Positions 50,504 through 60,226 are shown, counted from the first letter of the stretch. The stretch: DNA of 64,000 nucleotides from DAHUYF01 sp963789275 (GCA_963789275.1 CAWBKF010000056.1:1-64000); one strand, 5' to 3'. Numbers and translations are program-made. Notes: generated by a model not told the origin, from the sequence alone.

Positions 50504-50938
50504 ATGGGATCAAGCCCCAGCGACCTAAAAGGTGATGTCCAGCCCGGCGAGTTCAAGCGCCTGGCCTCGATCTTGATCGTCGAGGACGAGGCGCTGATCG
50601 CCAGCTACATCCAGGAAGTGCTCGAGGAGTCCGGATTCGTCATCGCCGGCATCGCCTCGTCCGGCCCCGAGGCGATCTCGCTGGTCAGCGCCAACTCGCC
50701 CGACCTTGCCCTGGTCGACATCAAGCTCGCGGGTCCGATGGACGGGATCGAGGTGGCGGAGCTCCTGCGCAGCCGCTTCAACGTCCCGTCGATCTTCCTG
50801 TCCGGCATCTGCGATCCCGAGACCATGGAACGCGCCAGCCGCGCAACCCCGCTCGGTTTCCTCGAGAAGCCGTTCCGCCCCAGCCAGGTCTTCAACGCGC
50901 TGGAAAGCGCGCTCACCTTGCTGAAGCTGCAGCAATAG
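50504..50938 (+). CDS. Single-domain response regulator
   Basis: A 144-aa REC-only protein: acidic pocket ILIVEDEALIA, phospho-Asp in LALVDIKLAGPMDG, Lys in FLEKPFRP. The N-terminal ~20 residues precede the domain. No output domain, so it acts by protein contact. Divergent from the OmpR-type regulator by 158 bp. Confidence 0.88.
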   Translation: MGSSPSDLKGDVQPGEFKRLASILIVEDEALIASYIQEVLEESGFVIAGIASSGPEAISLVSANSPDLALVDIKLAGPMDGIEVAELLRSRFNVPSIFLSGICDPETMERASRATPLGFLEKPFRPSQVFNALESALTLLKLQQ

Positions 50939-50950
50939 CTCCGGCTGCGG

Positions 50951-51034
50951 TCAGGTGAGCGTCACCCATAACGCGGTGAGCCAGCCGAGGGCCAGCAGCA
51001 GCGCGCCCTGCCGGTCCAGTCCTTTGTCCTGCAT
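50951..51034 (-). CDS. 27-aa membrane-like small protein
   Basis: A 27-codon frame with GGGAGACGGGG before its ATG (51034): MQDKGLDRQG followed by a hydrophobic stretch (ALLLALGWLTALWVTLT), a plausible single membrane helix. Its ribosome-binding site lies inside the hairpin 51038-51060, which could gate translation. It is downstream of the DsbA-type gene on the same strand. Confidence 0.5.
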   Translation of the reverse strand: MQDKGLDRQGALLLALGWLTALWVTLT

Positions 51035-51037
51035 GAC

Positions 51038-51060
51038 CCCGTCTCCCTTGTTGAGACGGG
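51038..51060 (-). promoter_or_regulatory. Hairpin before the 27-aa gene
   Basis: CCCGTCTC (51038-51045) and GAGACGGG (51053-51060) pair around a 7-nt loop. On the minus strand the GGGAGACGGGG ribosome-binding site of the small gene is in the second arm. There is no T-run, so a terminator for the upstream gene is less likely. Confidence 0.5.
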
Positions 51061-51070
51061 AACGCTAGCA

Positions 51071-51739
51071 TCAGAACAAAACAAGAACAAGCCAAATCCG
51101 GATGTCCGCTCCGCTCAGGTGAGTGGCGCCAGGTCGGGCGGCGCTCGCGGCCCAGGCGATGGCCTGGTCGAGCCGGTCATTGCCCCAGAACATCTCCTCG
51201 CCGACCAGGAAGCTCGGCGCGCCGAAGATGCCGCGGGCGATTGCCGCCTCGCCGCGCGCCACGAGCCGCGCCTTGTTGGCCGGCGCGGCGGCCCGGGCCA
51301 GCACGGACGCCGCGTCCCGGCCCAGCCCGGCGATGACGGCGCCGATCACCGCGGGATCGGCGATGTCGCGATCCTCGGCGAAATTGGCGTGGTAGATGGC
51401 GCGGGTGAGCTCGGGCCCCCAGCCGTCGTCGAGGGCGATCAGCGTGGCGCGCGCGGCCAGCAGGCCATTGCGCGGATAGGTGGAGGGGAGCCGCAGCGCC
51501 AGCCCCTCGGCGGCGCAAAGCCGCTGCACATCGCGCCAGCGGTAGCGCCGCTGCGCCGGGCTCGGGTTTTGGAAGGGCGAGGGGTCGTGGCCGCGCTGCT
51601 TGAAGATCGGCCCGAGCAGGAAGGGGCGCCATTCCAGCCGGATCGCCCGGCCCGCCGCCAGCCGCTCGATGCGTGCTGCGGCGAGGTACGAGTAGGGGCT
51701 GGCGAACTCGTACCAGAACTCGATGACCGCCTCTTTCAT
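51071..51739 (-). CDS. DsbA-family HCCA-isomerase-like protein
   Basis: A 222-aa thioredoxin-fold protein of the 2-hydroxychromene-2-carboxylate isomerase/DsbA group. The site FASPYSYLA has SPYS instead of CxxC; GVFGAPSFLVGE-like segment GIFGAPSFLVGEEMFWG matches the group's conserved cis-Pro region. Members isomerise aromatic intermediates or use glutathione. It is divergent from the acyl-CoA synthetase. Confidence 0.87.
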   Translation of the reverse strand: MKEAVIEFWYEFASPYSYLAAARIERLAAGRAIRLEWRPFLLGPIFKQRGHDPSPFQNPSPAQRRYRWRDVQRLCAAEGLALRLPSTYPRNGLLAARATLIALDDGWGPELTRAIYHANFAEDRDIADPAVIGAVIAGLGRDAASVLARAAAPANKARLVARGEAAIARGIFGAPSFLVGEEMFWGNDRLDQAIAWAASAARPGATHLSGADIRIWLVLVLF

Positions 51740-51777
51740 GCTCGCCTCGCGCGGGGGTGGCCGCTTATCGTACGCCG

Positions 51778-53433
51778 ATGATGTCCCCGATGCCCCAGGA
51801 TCGCTATTGGTCCGCTTCCGGTCCCGGCGGAAGCTTGCGTCTCGAGCGGCATTTCGACGGGCGGCAGTTCCGCTGCTTCGCCGCGCGGCCGCCGCATCTC
51901 GACGCGCTGTTCCGCGACAGCGTCCGGCGCTTTGCCGTAAAAGAAGCGATCATCGTCGGCGGCCGGCGCCTGACCTATACCACGCTCGACCGGCTCGTCG
52001 ACCACATGGCCGGCAGCCTCGCCCGCCGCGGCGTCGGGCAGGGCGAGCGGGTGGCGTTGCTGCTCGGCAATTGCCCGGAATTCCTCGTGGCGGTGCTGGC
52101 CTGCGCCCGGCTCGGCGCGGTGGCGGTGCCGATGGGTACGCGGCAGAAGGCGGCAGAGCTCGACTATCTCCTGAGCGACAGCGGCGCGATGGCGCTGATC
52201 TTCGCCGGCGAGCTCGCCAGCGAGCTACCGGCGCCGGAAGCGGTGCCGGGGCTGCGGTTGCGCGTCGTCGTGGGATCGCCCGTCGCCGGCGCCGAGCCGG
52301 TCGCCGCCCTGCTGGCACCGGGCGCGCCCCCGCCGGCGGTCGAGATCGGCGAGGAGGACACGGCGGTCATCCTCTATACCTCCGGCACCACGGGAAAGCC
52401 CAAAGGCGCGATGCTGAGCCATCTCAACATCGTCCATTCCGTCATCCATTTCGCGCGCTGCCTCGGCCTTGGCGAGGCCGACCGGGCGCTGCTGGCGGTG
52501 CCCGCGGCGCATGTCACCGGCACGGTGGCCATCCTCCTCACCATGATCTATTGCGGCGGCGCCACGGTGCTGCTCGGCGAGTTCAAGGCCCGCCTCTTCC
52601 TCGAACTCGCCGCCGCCGAGCGCATCACCTACACCCTCATGGTGCCGGCGATGTACATCCTTTGCCTGATGGATGCCGAATTCGACCGCTTCGATCTCGG
52701 CGCTTGGCGCGTCGGCGGGTTCGGCGGCGCGCCGATGCCGGAGGCGACCATCGCGGCTCTGGCGCGGCGTCTGCCGCGGCTCCAGCTCGCCAACGCCTAT
52801 GGCGCCACCGAGACGACCTCGCCCGCGACCGTGATGCCGTCGGGCTTGACCCCGGCGCATCCCGCCAGCGTCGGCCAGGTCGTGCCCTGCGGCGAGATCC
52901 GGATCGTCGACGAGCGCGGGAGCGCGGTGCCGCCCGGCACTCCCGGCGAGATCTGGATCCGGGGCCCGATGGTGGTGAGGGGCTATTGGAACCGGCCCGA
53001 CGCCACCGCCGCCGGCTTCAGCGACGGCTTCTGGCGCTCCGGCGATGTCGGCGCGATCGACGCCGCAGGCTTCCTGAGCGTCTTCGACCGGGTCAAGGAT
53101 ATGATCAACCGCGGCGGCTACAAGATCTTCAGCGCCGAGGTCGAGAACGCGCTCGCCCATCATCCCGGCGTGGTCGAATGCGCGGTGGTCGGGCGTCCCG
53201 ACCCGGTGCTGGGGGAGCGGGTCTGCGCCTTCATCCTGGCCCGCGGCGACGACATCACCGCCGAGGGCATCCGCCGCTTCTGCGCCGAGCGCATGGCCGA
53301 TTACAAGGTGCCGGAGCATATCGAGCTGGTGCGCGAGGCCTTGCCCAGGAACGCCAATGGCAAGGTGCAGAAGGCGGCGCTGCGCGAGCGGGCCGCCCAG
53401 GGCGCAGGGCCGGGCCCGACCGCGCGGAGGTAA
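51778..53433 (+). CDS. Acyl-CoA synthetase (AMP-binding)
   Basis: A 551-aa ANL-superfamily ligase. ATP motif YTSGTTGKPKG (about 200-210), later YGATETTSPAT (A5), SGDVGAIDAAGFLSVFDRVK (A7/A8), and the final GKVQKAAL with the catalytic Lys of the C-terminal domain. It activates a carboxylic acid to its CoA ester; together with the nearby CaiB, acyl-CoA dehydrogenase and enoyl-CoA hydratase it suggests an acyl-CoA pathway. GTG at 51757 is an alternative start. Confidence 0.88.
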   Translation: MMSPMPQDRYWSASGPGGSLRLERHFDGRQFRCFAARPPHLDALFRDSVRRFAVKEAIIVGGRRLTYTTLDRLVDHMAGSLARRGVGQGERVALLLGNCPEFLVAVLACARLGAVAVPMGTRQKAAELDYLLSDSGAMALIFAGELASELPAPEAVPGLRLRVVVGSPVAGAEPVAALLAPGAPPPAVEIGEEDTAVILYTSGTTGKPKGAMLSHLNIVHSVIHFARCLGLGEADRALLAVPAAHVTGTVAILLTMIYCGGATVLLGEFKARLFLELAAAERITYTLMVPAMYILCLMDAEFDRFDLGAWRVGGFGGAPMPEATIAALARRLPRLQLANAYGATETTSPATVMPSGLTPAHPASVGQVVPCGEIRIVDERGSAVPPGTPGEIWIRGPMVVRGYWNRPDATAAGFSDGFWRSGDVGAIDAAGFLSVFDRVKDMINRGGYKIFSAEVENALAHHPGVVECAVVGRPDPVLGERVCAFILARGDDITAEGIRRFCAERMADYKVPEHIELVREALPRNANGKVQKAALRERAAQGAGPGPTARR

Positions 53434-53601
53434 GCGCTCTGGCCGGCTTGCGGCGACGCAATATCTCAGTGCTTCGACGAGCAGTGCACCCTCCGCCCTA
53501 AGGCTCGGGATTCATCGATAATTTACCGGAATGTGGCGATGCTGCCCCGGGAGGTTGGCGGCCCGGGCTGTCGTGGCGCGGGTACCTGACAGCGAAAGAC
53601 C

Positions 53602-55074
53602 GTGCCTTTGTTGCAGCGTGTCCAGAGCAGCACCGTCGAGACGAGCCCCGGGCACGATCGCGATGCCGCGGGTTCTCAGGCGTCGCCATCAGCCCGGGAA
53701 GGCGCGACGAGGACCTCGGTCCGCGCGCGCGTGCTGTCGCAGCAAGTCGAAATTCTCGATGGCGACCTCATCGGCGGCGCCGCCAACATTCCTGCGGTCA
53801 TGATCACGGCCTTCGTGATCCGACACAGCATCCCGGCGCCGTGGCTTTATCTTTGGATTGCGATCACGGTGGTTACCATCGCCGCGCTTGTTGTGGCGAT
53901 ACGCGGCTGGCGCCCTTGGCGCGTCGACCATCAACGCCCGAAGGGGACATTGCGACGGCGCCTTGCGACGCACGTCTTTTTCACCACCGCGATCGGCGCC
54001 GTCTGGGGCGGCGCCTGCGTCGCCTTCAGCGCAAGCCTGCCGCAGGGCCAGCTGATGTTTCTCGCCGTGATCGTCATGGGATGCAATGCCGCCTGCATCA
54101 GTGCCCTCGGTCCTTATCTGCCGGCGTTCTTCGGCTATTTCGTGGTGTCCCTCCTGCCGCTCGTCTATGTCAATTTCATCCGTCCCGAGCCGGAAGCGGA
54201 TAATCTCGCGTTGCTGGTGCTCCTCTACATGATCACCATCACCATCAATGTCCGCTCGTACAATCGCCACGTCCTGGCCGCCTTCAGATTGCGGGCGGAG
54301 AACGAGGCGTTGGCCGAGAACGTCTCGAGCGCGAATGCCGCGACCGCAGCGGCGACGCGATCCAAATGGGACACGCTCGCGCATCTCAGTCACGAGCTGC
54401 GCACCCCGATGAACGCCATCCTCGGCTTTTCCGAGATGATGCGCGAACAGCTGTTCGGACCGCTCGGCGAACGGTACCTGACCTATTCCGGCAATATCCA
54501 CGACAGCGGCCGTCACACGCTCGATCTGATCGACGCCATTCTGGAAGTGTCGCGCGCCGAGGCGGGCCAGCTCTCGCTCAACGAAAGCGAGATCACGCCG
54601 CCGGTGGTCGTCGCGGAGTGCCTGCGCATGGTGGAAATTGCCGCCGCGAAAAAGCACGTGACCCTCGAAAGCCGCTTCGAGCGGCCGATGCCGTGGATCA
54701 CCGCGGACCGGGCGAAGCTGCGCCAGGCGCTGCTCAATCTGCTGACCAATGCCATCAAGTACACGCCAGAGGGCGGCCGGGTGTCGGTTGCCGCGCAGAT
54801 GGTCGATGGCGGCCTCGATATCGCGGTCGCGGATACCGGCGTCGGCATCGCGGCCGAGGATCTCGAGCGTTGCCTGGAGCCCTTCGTCCGCCTCGGCAAC
54901 CCGCTCACGACCGGGGTCGAGGGCGCCGGTCTCGGCCTGCCGCTGGCGAAGCGCCTGATCGAAGCCCATGGCGGCAGCCTGCATATCGCGAGCGAGCTCG
55001 GCCGCGGCACCGTCGCGACCCTGCATCTGCCCTCCGAGCGCTGCGCGGCGGCTGAACTGAGGGATGCAGGCTAG
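53602..55074 (+). CDS. Membrane sensor histidine kinase
   Basis: A 490-aa histidine kinase with about five membrane helices (about 65-83, 85-105, 130-150, 152-185, 198-215), then HisKA (LAHLSHELRTPMNAILGFSE) and HATPase (LRQALLNLLTNAIKYTPEGG, VADTGVGIAAEDL, GAGLGLPLAK). No periplasmic sensor domain is evident, so the membrane part senses. The start (GTG 53602) is uncertain; the first ~45 residues look non-conserved. Confidence 0.82.
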   Translation: MPLLQRVQSSTVETSPGHDRDAAGSQASPSAREGATRTSVRARVLSQQVEILDGDLIGGAANIPAVMITAFVIRHSIPAPWLYLWIAITVVTIAALVVAIRGWRPWRVDHQRPKGTLRRRLATHVFFTTAIGAVWGGACVAFSASLPQGQLMFLAVIVMGCNAACISALGPYLPAFFGYFVVSLLPLVYVNFIRPEPEADNLALLVLLYMITITINVRSYNRHVLAAFRLRAENEALAENVSSANAATAAATRSKWDTLAHLSHELRTPMNAILGFSEMMREQLFGPLGERYLTYSGNIHDSGRHTLDLIDAILEVSRAEAGQLSLNESEITPPVVVAECLRMVEIAAAKKHVTLESRFERPMPWITADRAKLRQALLNLLTNAIKYTPEGGRVSVAAQMVDGGLDIAVADTGVGIAAEDLERCLEPFVRLGNPLTTGVEGAGLGLPLAKRLIEAHGGSLHIASELGRGTVATLHLPSERCAAAELRDAG

Positions 55075-55138
55075 CGAGAGGCATGCGCCAGCCGCTGCGG
55101 CGGCCGGGTGTGCCCGACCCTTCCGCGGCTCGGCCCCG

Positions 55139-56342
55139 TCAGATCACGCCCTCGCGTTTCAGCCGCACGATTTCGTCGGCGCTCAAGCCGAGCCAGCCGC
55201 CATAGATCTCGTCATTGTGCTGTCCGAGCCGTCGGGCTGGGGGTGGTCTCGACCCGGTCGGCGCCGTGAAAGCGCAGCGGGCTCGTCGGGACGACGATGT
55301 CGCCGAGCTCGGGATGGGCGATGCGCTCGAGCATGCCGCGCTGATGCATGTGCGGGTCGTTCATCACTTCTCTGAGGTCGCGCACCGGCGCCGAGGGAAT
55401 GCGGTGGCGGCGGGTGATGGCGAAGATCTCGTCGCGGCCGAGCGTCTCGGTCCAGCGCTGCACGACGGCGTCGGTCTCGGCCAGGTGCTCCACCCGCCGG
55501 GCATTGTCGGCAAAGCGCGGATCGTCCCTGAGGTCGTCGCGGCCCATGGCGGCGAGCAGGTTCTGCCAGTGGCCCTCGACGACGCAGATGATGGCGACAT
55601 GGCCGTCGCGTGCCGGATAGACATTATAGGGCGCGATGGCGAGGCCGCCATGCCGGTTGCCGGTGCGCGGCGGCACCTGGCCTTCGTTGTTGTAAAGAAA
55701 TCCCAGATTGGAGGCGAGGGTGGGATAGACCGTCTCCTCCATCGCCACCTCGACCAGCCGGCCCTTGCCGGTGCGCGCGCGTTCGACCAGCGCCGTCATC
55801 ACCCCGGCATAGAGATGGATGCCGCTGAGGAAATCGACGAAGGCGGCGCCGGCCTTGACCGGCGGCCCCTCGGGAAAGCCGGTGACGCTCATGACGCCCG
55901 ACACTGCCTGCACCGTCAAGTCCATGGCGAGGCTGTCGCGATCGGGGCCGCTGAGACCGAAGCCCGAGCCCGAGGCATAGACCAGGCGCGGATTGGCCGC
56001 GCTCAGCACGCTCCAGCCGACGCCGAGCCGGTCGAGCACCCCGGGCGCGAAATTCTCCAGCAGCACGTCGGCGCGCTTCACCATCTCGACCAGCAGCACG
56101 CGGCCGCGCTCGCATTTGAGATTGAGGGTCACCGCGCGCTTGTTGGAATTGAGCATGGCGAAAGGGAAGGACGCGCCGCGCCCCACGGCGATGCGATGGC
56201 GCAGCGGCTCGCCGGTGAGCGGCTCCACTTTGATGATCTCGGCGCCGGCCTTGGCCATCAGCAAGGTGGCGTAGGGCCCCTGATAGACCTGGCCGAGATC
56301 GACGACGGTGATGCCGGCGAGCGGCAGGTTGGGCGCGCTCAA
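55139..56342 (-). pseudogene. CaiB/BaiF-type CoA-transferase, frameshifted near the C terminus
   Basis: Starts at TTG 56342 overlapping the acyl-CoA dehydrogenase stop (LSAPNLPLAGITVVDLGQVY). The CoA-transferase family III body follows: YQGPYATLLMAKAGAEIIKV, GEPLRHR, LKCERGR, LLENFAPGVLDRLG with a catalytic Asp of the family probably in SGSGFGLSGPDRDS. At about 55233 one extra base shifts the frame; the expected tail GQHNDEIYGGWLGLSADEIV then ...REGVI reads in the next frame to TGA at 55139. A broken or mis-assembled gene. Confidence 0.85.
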
Positions 56343-57505
56343 TGGAATGATCCTCCCAGCAGATCGCGCGCCATGATCAGGCGCTGCACCTCGCTCGGCC
56401 CTTCGCCGATGCGGCGGATGCGCATCTCGCGATACCAGCGCTCGAGCGGCAGGTCCTTGGTCATGCCGTAGCCGCCATGGATCTGCATGGCGCGGTCGAC
56501 GACGCGCCCGCCGGCCTCGCTCGCCACCAGCTTCGCCATCGCCGCCTCGGTGCGGAAGGGCTCGCCGCGCTCCGCCTTGTGCGCCGCCGCGAGGGTGAGC
56601 CAGAGGCTCGTTCTTATGTCGATCTCGTTGTCGACGATCATCCATTGGATCGCCTGGCGGGTGGCGAGCTTGGCGCCGAAGGTGTCGCGCAGCTTGGCGT
56701 AGTCGATCGCCATCTCCTGCGCCTTGACCGCGACGCCGATGCAGGCCGCGGCATAGGGGATGCGCTGGCGGCTCAGGCGGTCATTGGCGATGGCGAAGCC
56801 GCGATTGACCTCGCCCAGCACGTTGGCGTGCGGCACGCGCAGATCCTCGAATTGCAGCTCGGTGGCGTAATGCGTCGAGCGCAGCGTGTGCACGACGCGG
56901 CGCACATGGAAGCCCGGCATGTCGGTATCGACGATGAAGCAGGTGACGCCGTCGCGCCCCTTGCTGCTGTCGGTGCGGGCGAAGACCAGGCCGTATTGCG
57001 CCTTGTCGGCGCCGCTGATGAACACCTTGGCGCCGTTCAGCACCCAGTGGTCGCCGTCTTTGACCGCCCGGGTCTGGATGGCGCGCGCGGGGTCGCTGCC
57101 GCCCGACGGCTCCGTGAGCCCGAAGAATGCCCGCTTCTCGCCGCGCAGGGTCGGATAGAGGTAGCGCTGCTTCTGATCCTCATTGGCCTCGTAGAGCTGC
57201 GCCAGGCCGGCGCCGCCGAAGACGCCGTAACAGGGCGCGTAGAGCCCGGCGCGGTGCTGCGCCATCTCCACCGCCATCAGCGTGCGCGTGACCAGGTCGA
57301 TGCCGGGTCCGCCATAGTCGGCGGGAATGTCGAGGCCCCAGAAGCCCATCGCCTTCACCTTGGCGCTGAGCCGCGCGTAATCCTCCGGCGGCAGCTCGCT
57401 GGCATCGGGATCGAGCGTCGCTTCGAGCGGCACGATCTCCTCGCGCACGAAGCGCCGCAGCTGGGCGGTGATCAGCTTCTGCTCGTCCGTGAGCTCGAGA
57501 TCCAT
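56339..57505 (-). CDS. Acyl-CoA dehydrogenase
   Basis: A 388-aa flavoprotein. N-terminal helical domain, FAD-binding middle domain (FFGLTEPSGGSDPA; GAKVFISGADKAQYGLVFAR), and the C-terminal helical domain with GGYGMTKDLPLERWYREMRI. The catalytic Glu lies in the last part. It oxidises acyl-CoA thioesters, with the CoA-transferase and enoyl-CoA hydratase nearby. ATG at 57505 with AAGGTGG upstream. Confidence 0.92.
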   Translation of the reverse strand: MDLELTDEQKLITAQLRRFVREEIVPLEATLDPDASELPPEDYARLSAKVKAMGFWGLDIPADYGGPGIDLVTRTLMAVEMAQHRAGLYAPCYGVFGGAGLAQLYEANEDQKQRYLYPTLRGEKRAFFGLTEPSGGSDPARAIQTRAVKDGDHWVLNGAKVFISGADKAQYGLVFARTDSSKGRDGVTCFIVDTDMPGFHVRRVVHTLRSTHYATELQFEDLRVPHANVLGEVNRGFAIANDRLSRQRIPYAAACIGVAVKAQEMAIDYAKLRDTFGAKLATRQAIQWMIVDNEIDIRTSLWLTLAAAHKAERGEPFRTEAAMAKLVASEAGGRVVDRAMQIHGGYGMTKDLPLERWYREMRIRRIGEGPSEVQRLIMARDLLGGSFH

Positions 57506-57539
57506 CGGCCACCTTCGCGGTTCATCCCTGGGCCTTCGC

Positions 57540-57871
57540 CTAGAGCGGGCTCAGCCGCCCGAGCGTCAGCTTTTCCTGGCGATTGCCCTCCGGCAGCGCG
57601 CCGTGATCGGCGATATGCAGCATCAGGAGCTCCTGGTAGCGCGTGAGATACTGCATCGTCACCTCGTAGCGGAACTGGCGCGCGCCGCCTGGCGCTGCGC
57701 CGCCGCCTCGATCGCGCTGCGCAGGCCGAACAGCGAGCGGCCGCCGGCATAGCCGATCTGCAGCACCTGTCCCTCGCCGTCGCCGAGCTCAAAGACGCCG
57801 AGCTGGCCGGGCAGCGCGCGCAACGCCTCGCCGCCGAGCGCAATCCAGGGCTTGGCGAGCCGGATGCCCAT
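57540..57871 (-). pseudogene. DUF7508-like protein, frameshifted
   Basis: Two halves in different frames: MGIRLAKPWIALGGEALRAL ... QIGYAGGRSLFGLRSAIEAA (57871 to about 57685), then QFRYEVTMQYLTRYQELLML ... GRLSPL to the TAG at 57540. The GQLGVFEL-x-QIGYAGG layout is reminiscent of a GIY-YIG fold. Starts inside the enoyl-CoA hydratase stop (ATGA). Function unknown; likely one indel. Confidence 0.7.
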
Positions 57872-58620
57872 CAGCGGCCGTGGAACCGCGCCGGGCGTTT
57901 CTCGAGGCGTGCCGCCATGCCCTCCTTGGCGTCGGCGCTCTGCCGCACCTCGGCGAGGAAGCGGTCGATATCCTCATGCGGGATGCCGTCGCGGAACTTC
58001 ATCTCGCGCAGCAGCAGCTGCTTCATCGCTTTGAGCGACAGCGGCGCATTGGCCACCAGCCGCGCCAGCACCTCCTCCGCCGCGGCCTCGAGCCGCTCGG
58101 GCTCGGCCAGATGCGAGACGATGCCGAGCTCGTAGAGCCGGCTCGCCGGCAGCGGCTCGCCGAGAAAGAGGATCTTGCGCGTCACCATCGGCCCCGCCAC
58201 CTCGAGCAGCTTCTTGGCGAGAAACCAGTTGGGCACCAGGCCGATCTGCGCCAGCGACATGCCGAAGCGCGCGGCGCTGCTGGCGACGACGAGATCGCAA
58301 TGCAGCGCCAGCTCGTTGCCGCCGGCGATGGCGTCGCCCTGGACCACGGCGACGACGGGCAGGGGATAGGTCTCGAGCGTGTGCAGCATGCGCTCGATCG
58401 GATTGGCGCCCATCTCGACCCGGGCGCGCAGGTCGAGCCCGGCGCAGAACACCGGCCCGGCGGCGCGGATCACCGCGGCGCGCTCGGTCTCGCGCGGCGG
58501 CTCGGCGAAGGCAGCGGTGAGCGCCTCCAGCATTTCGGCGTCGAGCGCGTTGCGTTTCTCCGGGCGGTTCAGCAGCACGCGCCGCACCGCGCCATCGATC
58601 CGCCATTCCACCTGTGCCAT
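57871..58620 (-). CDS. Enoyl-CoA hydratase/isomerase
   Basis: A 249-aa crotonase-fold protein: NRPEKRNALDAEML start, oxyanion-hole segments VFCAGLDLRAR and GDAIAGGNELALHCDLVVAS, and a mobile loop with LFLGEPLPASRLYELGIVSH. Glu residues are present at crotonase-like positions but assignment to hydratase versus isomerase is uncertain. Overlaps the DUF7508-like gene by four bases. Confidence 0.9.
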   Translation of the reverse strand: MAQVEWRIDGAVRRVLLNRPEKRNALDAEMLEALTAAFAEPPRETERAAVIRAAGPVFCAGLDLRARVEMGANPIERMLHTLETYPLPVVAVVQGDAIAGGNELALHCDLVVASSAARFGMSLAQIGLVPNWFLAKKLLEVAGPMVTRKILFLGEPLPASRLYELGIVSHLAEPERLEAAAEEVLARLVANAPLSLKAMKQLLLREMKFRDGIPHEDIDRFLAEVRQSADAKEGMAARLEKRPARFHGR

Positions 58621-58625
58621 GCCGC

Positions 58626-58913
58626 TCACCCCGTGATGATGTCGCCGAAAAGCTGCCAGTGCCGGCCGTCGAAGCGCTGCCGGCGCAATTCCTTGATCGG
58701 ACGGCCCCAGGCGGTGGCGCCCGAAGCGATGAAGAGCTCCGAGCGGCCGATCGTGCCATAGGCCGAGGCGTTGCCGCTGTAAGGCATGGTCTGGCCGATT
58801 TTGATCTCGCTGTCGCTGACGCCGGGGACGCCCCGGCTCTGCGCCCCGGCCGCGCCCGCGGCTAGCGCGCCGGCCAGCAGCAGCGCGGCCGCGTGGACCA
58901 TCCTCCCGACCAT
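58626..58913 (-). pseudogene. Branched-chain amino-acid ABC substrate-binding protein with internal deletion
   Basis: A 95-aa frame that joins the N-terminal part of a LivK-like protein (signal peptide with LLLAGALAAGAAGA, then VSDSEIKIGQTMPYSGNASA) in frame to its C-terminal end (QRFDGRHWQLFGDIITG). About 300 residues between are missing, so the gene is a deletion derivative. The start (ATG 58913) has GGAGGAGGG upstream. Confidence 0.75.
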
Positions 58914-59198
58914 CCGGCCCTCCTCCCGCTGCAGCGCCCTCGGTCGCTTTAGCGCGTCGGGCGCGTTGCGCCGCCCTGGCCTCAAATGCTACGGCACGGG
59001 GCGCTGCGTGAGCAATGGGTCAGTTCGGATTATCGGGCGATTTCAAGCTCTAGCTGTGCCGTGCGGGTGATGTCATTTTCTCCGGACGCCGACAAGATCG
59101 GCCACGCGGCCGGCCCAGTGACCGGGATTTTTCCTCGGCGCGATATCGGCGACCCTGAGAGCGCGTCAGCCGTGACGGCATCCATTCGTGTCAATCTG

Positions 59199-59417
59199 TC
59201 ACCGCTGGGCAGTCTTGCGCGACATCGCCTCGGCCAAATCGGTGTCACGCTGCAGCGCGTCAGCACGCGCTATCAACTCGCCTGCTGCTTCGGTCATCTT
59301 GGCAGCGATCTCAACGTTGCCCCCGTCAGCGTAGCGTCTCGCGATGGCGAGCAGGTCAGCAGCCGTATAACGAAGACGCGCGGCAAGCTCTTCTGGATTG
59401 AGCGGTACGGAGGCCAT
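59199..59417 (-). CDS. Small hypothetical helical protein
   Basis: A 72-aa helical protein: LNPEELAARLRYTAADLLAI then RYADGGNVEIAAKMTEAAGEL. No motif; the pattern suggests a short helical bundle. ATG at 59417 with AGGGG upstream. Unrecognised. Confidence 0.55.
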   Translation of the reverse strand: MASVPLNPEELAARLRYTAADLLAIARRYADGGNVEIAAKMTEAAGELIARADALQRDTDLAEAMSRKTAQR

Positions 59418-59774
59418 TCGAAACCCCTGGCGGATCATTCTCCCGACGACGGGAAAGCGTATTATCAGATTGTATTACCATCAGGTATTTTATCGTTAAA
59501 GTTGCATGTTCGGTTAGGCGAGTCTGCCGTTTGATGCTGAAATATGGGCGGAAAACGCTCGGCGGGTGAGGGCGCTCGAATGCGCTATGGCCTATGGCGA
59601 CGCCGCCCAACCCGCCTGCCAAATGAGAAGCCATTCAAACGGCAGCCGCTACCGCCGCGTGAGCCATGAAAAATAAGACTTGCAGGCCCTTGACGCTCAG
59701 GTATAACACCCAATCTAATCCGTACCGGCGCGGTCCCAATTAACTCTAAGCGCTTGAGCCAATTAGCGAAGCCG
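59418..59774. other. Spacer with promoter before the suf operon
   Basis: 357 bases with no supported gene. AT-rich islands occur at 59455-59500. The only signal is the possible promoter at 59690-59719. Confidence 0.4.
59690..59719 (+). promoter_or_regulatory. Possible suf promoter
   Basis: TTGACG (59690-59695), an 18-bp spacer and TCTAAT (59714-59719) lie 56 bp before the Rrf2 start. An AT-rich TATAAC is inside the spacer. Rrf2 autoregulation is likely by family habit. Confidence 0.4.
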
Positions 59775-60226
59775 ATGATCATCCTGAGCAAACTCGCAGA
59801 TTACGCGGTCATCATCGCCACCCATCTCGGGGTCGAGGCGGAGCGCCAGATGACGGCTGCCGGGCTCGCCAAGGAGTCGAAGCTGCCGCGCGCTACCGTC
59901 GCCAAGGTGCTGAAGGCGCTGGCCCATGCCGGAATTGTCACCGGCGCCCGCGGCGCCGCCGGCGGCTACCGCCTGGCGCGGCCGGCCGCTACCATCTCGA
60001 TCGCCGAGCTGGTGGCCGCGATCGACGGCGCCATCGGCCTTACCCAATGCACGAGCCATATGCCGGCCTGCGAGCGCAGCGATTTCTGCCGCACGCGGCC
60101 GCATTGGCACCGCATCAACCAGGCGGTGGGAACCGCGCTCGGTGCGGTGACGCTGGCCGACATGCTGCCGACCTTCACCGATTTCGGCCCGCTTCCCTCC
60201 CTTGCCTCGGAAGAGACCGCCACACC

